From Microcaldota archaeon (GTDB lineage Archaea > Micrarchaeota > Micrarchaeia > Micrarchaeales > CABMGC01), in contig JAJYVC010000053.1 of NCBI GenBank assembly GCA_021792235.1, forward strand, positions 1 to 7,217: a stretch of 7,217 nucleotides of DNA. The letters are read 5' to 3'. Under the pieces are notes generated by a model. It searched no databases. It was not told where the DNA came from and worked only from the letters and a program-made list of their open reading frames with translations. Shown here one piece after another: positions 6,162 through 7,217 of the stretch; position 1 is the stretch's first letter; the number at the start of each line of letters is the position of its first letter. Position numbers and translations under genes: made by a program.

Positions 6162-6181
6162 AATCAATATAAGCATTGATT
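6162..6181. repeat. Inverted repeat AATCAAT-6-ATTGATT next to the nop5 TATA box
   Basis: AATCAAT (6162-6168) and ATTGATT (6175-6181) are exact reverse complements separated by six bases. On the minus strand the repeat sits just upstream of the nop5 TATA box, over or beside the expected BRE, where a bound dimer could block or aid TFB. It may instead be a weak hairpin at the end of the surface-protein mRNA. Confidence 0.45.
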
Positions 6182-6227
6182 AATTGGAGCATGTACGGGC
6201 GTTTGATTGGTGGGCCCTGTCTCGGAC

Positions 6228-7217
6228 TTATTTGTGGTGCACTGAAGATTCAAGGCCCTTCCTTGACGCATATAGCTTGAGTGCTATTGCTGCTACGATT
6301 ATTATGACTACGGCTGTTGCGGCATAAGGCAGTGCGCTAGAAGGCTGCTGTGAAGATGCCGTTGAGAACACCGCCAGGGATCCACTCCTGTTTATAGAGA
6401 CAGTTATGGTGCACACATTTGAATCAACAGAATAGTTGTTGAGCTTTTGCCATGTCCCATTTGATGAAATGTACGGCGCTATGGAGTTTGCAGGCAGGCT
6501 GCAGGGATACTTCAGTTTAGCGTCGACTCTTGCAAGGGGCTTGTCTGAAGAGATGTTTATTGCAGCAACAGTATGAACGCCGCTAGGCACAACAACATAG
6601 TTGGTTATGTTCGATATGGTAACGTTTACCTGCGTTGGTTCTGAGAAGACCGAGTACACATCCAAGCTTGCGTTCATGTTCGTGAAGTTTATTACCGCCG
6701 GCAGATATTTCGACGAGTTGATCCCGATTACTGCGACGTTTACGCTCCTGTTCAGCGGAGGTATGGGCTGTATTGTCACAGGTATCACCGTGGTAGTTGA
6801 GGTGCTAGTGTTCTGCACTGTGGTTGGAGCGATGGTTGTCACAGGAATCGAGGTGGTGCTCTGGGTCGATGTGGACGATGAGGTTATCCGAGAGGTTACT
6901 GGCTGCGTGCCAGGTGACACTCCTGATCCTCCCGAACCGCTTATTGGCTGAACTGATGACTGCTCTATGTAAACCGTTGCACTGGCGCACGCAGAGGTGG
7001 GTGGAGTAGCCGCGTTTGTGACCTCAACGCTGTACAAGCTTGTGGTACCTGGATTTGCATTGTATGCAGATGACGTGGCACCGGATATCTCGGATGATGG
7101 GCTGCACGAGCCGCCATTATACCATTGGTACGTGAACGGCGGACTTACCCCCACCAATATGTTTGCGGTAAGCGAAGCGTACTGCCCGTTGCTTATCTGC
7201 AGGCTTGTTAGAGTGGC
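6228..7217 (-). CDS. Membrane-anchored, sequon-rich surface protein with Ig-like domain (5' partial)
   Basis: The frame is open to the right edge, so the start lies outside the window; 329 residues are visible. Residues 1-86 form an Ig/PKD-like beta domain (SPPFTYQWYNGG, SLYSVEVTN, with C38 and C77 able to form a disulfide). A Ser/Thr/Pro-rich stalk follows (about 87-155), typical of stretches for O-glycosylation. Residues 156-287 form a second beta-rich domain ending NGTWQKLNNYSVD...SGSLAVFS, similar in layout to the PGF-pre-PGF domains of archaeal surface proteins (recognised from memory). A single membrane helix (about 297-316, AATAVVIIIVAAIAL) and a short basic tail end the protein, so it should sit on the outer face of the cell. 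Eleven N-glycosylation sequons fall between 136 and 276 and none before. It is likely an S-layer-associated or adhesive protein; its partner is unknown. Confidence 0.85.
   Translation of the reverse strand, partial: ATLTSLQISNGQYASLTANILVGVSPPFTYQWYNGGSCSPSSEISGATSSAYNANPGTTSLYSVEVTNAATPPTSACASATVYIEQSSVQPISGSGGSGVSPGTQPVTSRITSSSTSTQSTTSIPVTTIAPTTVQNTSTSTTTVIPVTIQPIPPLNRSVNVAVIGINSSKYLPAVINFTNMNASLDVYSVFSEPTQVNVTISNITNYVVVPSGVHTVAAINISSDKPLARVDAKLKYPCSLPANSIAPYISSNGTWQKLNNYSVDSNVCTITVSINRSGSLAVFSTASSQQPSSALPYAATAVVIIIVAAIALKLYASRKGLESSVHHK

Noticed and set aside
6126..6176. A hydrophobic N-terminal segment (MLILILIIIY) on the Nop5 protein
   Set aside because: It is translated from the AT-rich TATA region and inverted repeat; a membrane anchor is not expected on Nop5, and a leaderless GTG start at 6125 fits better.
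6197..6215. GGGC/GCCC inverted repeat after the surface-protein stop as a terminator
   Set aside because: Only a four-base stem around a long loop with no T run; likely chance.

Overview
The window looks like a piece of a compact archaeal chromosome. Two intergenic regions carry archaeal TATA boxes about 25 bp upstream of start codons, giving leaderless-gene geometry. The gene content is archaeal: a Nop5-type C/D sRNP protein, a tetraether-lipid-synthase-type radical SAM enzyme, an archaeal DHH nuclease and an S/T-rich surface protein. Arg AGG and Ile ATA codons are used heavily. Short gaps, a Cys-repeat exported-type protein and mid-range GC fit a DPANN lineage, perhaps Micrarchaeota-like. 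That placement is inference and cannot be proven from this sequence.

Layout. On the plus strand, positions 1-155 are the 3' end of a Cys-containing, probably exported protein. Its TGA is directly followed by the ATG of a DHH/DHHA1 phosphoesterase (156-1550). Everything else is on the minus strand and meets the DHH gene tail-to-tail across 24 bp. In transcription order, from the right edge leftwards, it comprises: the C-terminal part of a membrane-anchored, sequon-rich surface protein (6228-7217, 5' end outside the window); a Nop5-family gene whose real start is probably a leaderless GTG at 6125; a small ankyrin-repeat gene (4539-5075) with its own leaderless promoter; an AT-rich gap of about 300 bp with inverted repeats; a Tes-type radical SAM gene (2298-4232) with a TATA box; and, 24 bp behind it, a gene of unknown function (1575-2273).

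How the genes may work together. The radical SAM gene and the unknown gene behind it look like one operon, so the unknown protein is a candidate partner of a tetraether lipid synthase that joins archaeol chains into membrane-spanning lipids. The Nop5 protein retains the coiled-coil and RNA/L7Ae-contacting Nop domains but lacks nearly all of the N-terminal domain that normally binds fibrillarin, and no fibrillarin gene lies beside it. The most interesting points are this shortened Nop5, the six-cysteine tail on the Tes-type enzyme, its unknown neighbour, and the structured intergenic region at 4240-4538. No mobile element, CRISPR array, tRNA or rRNA was seen.
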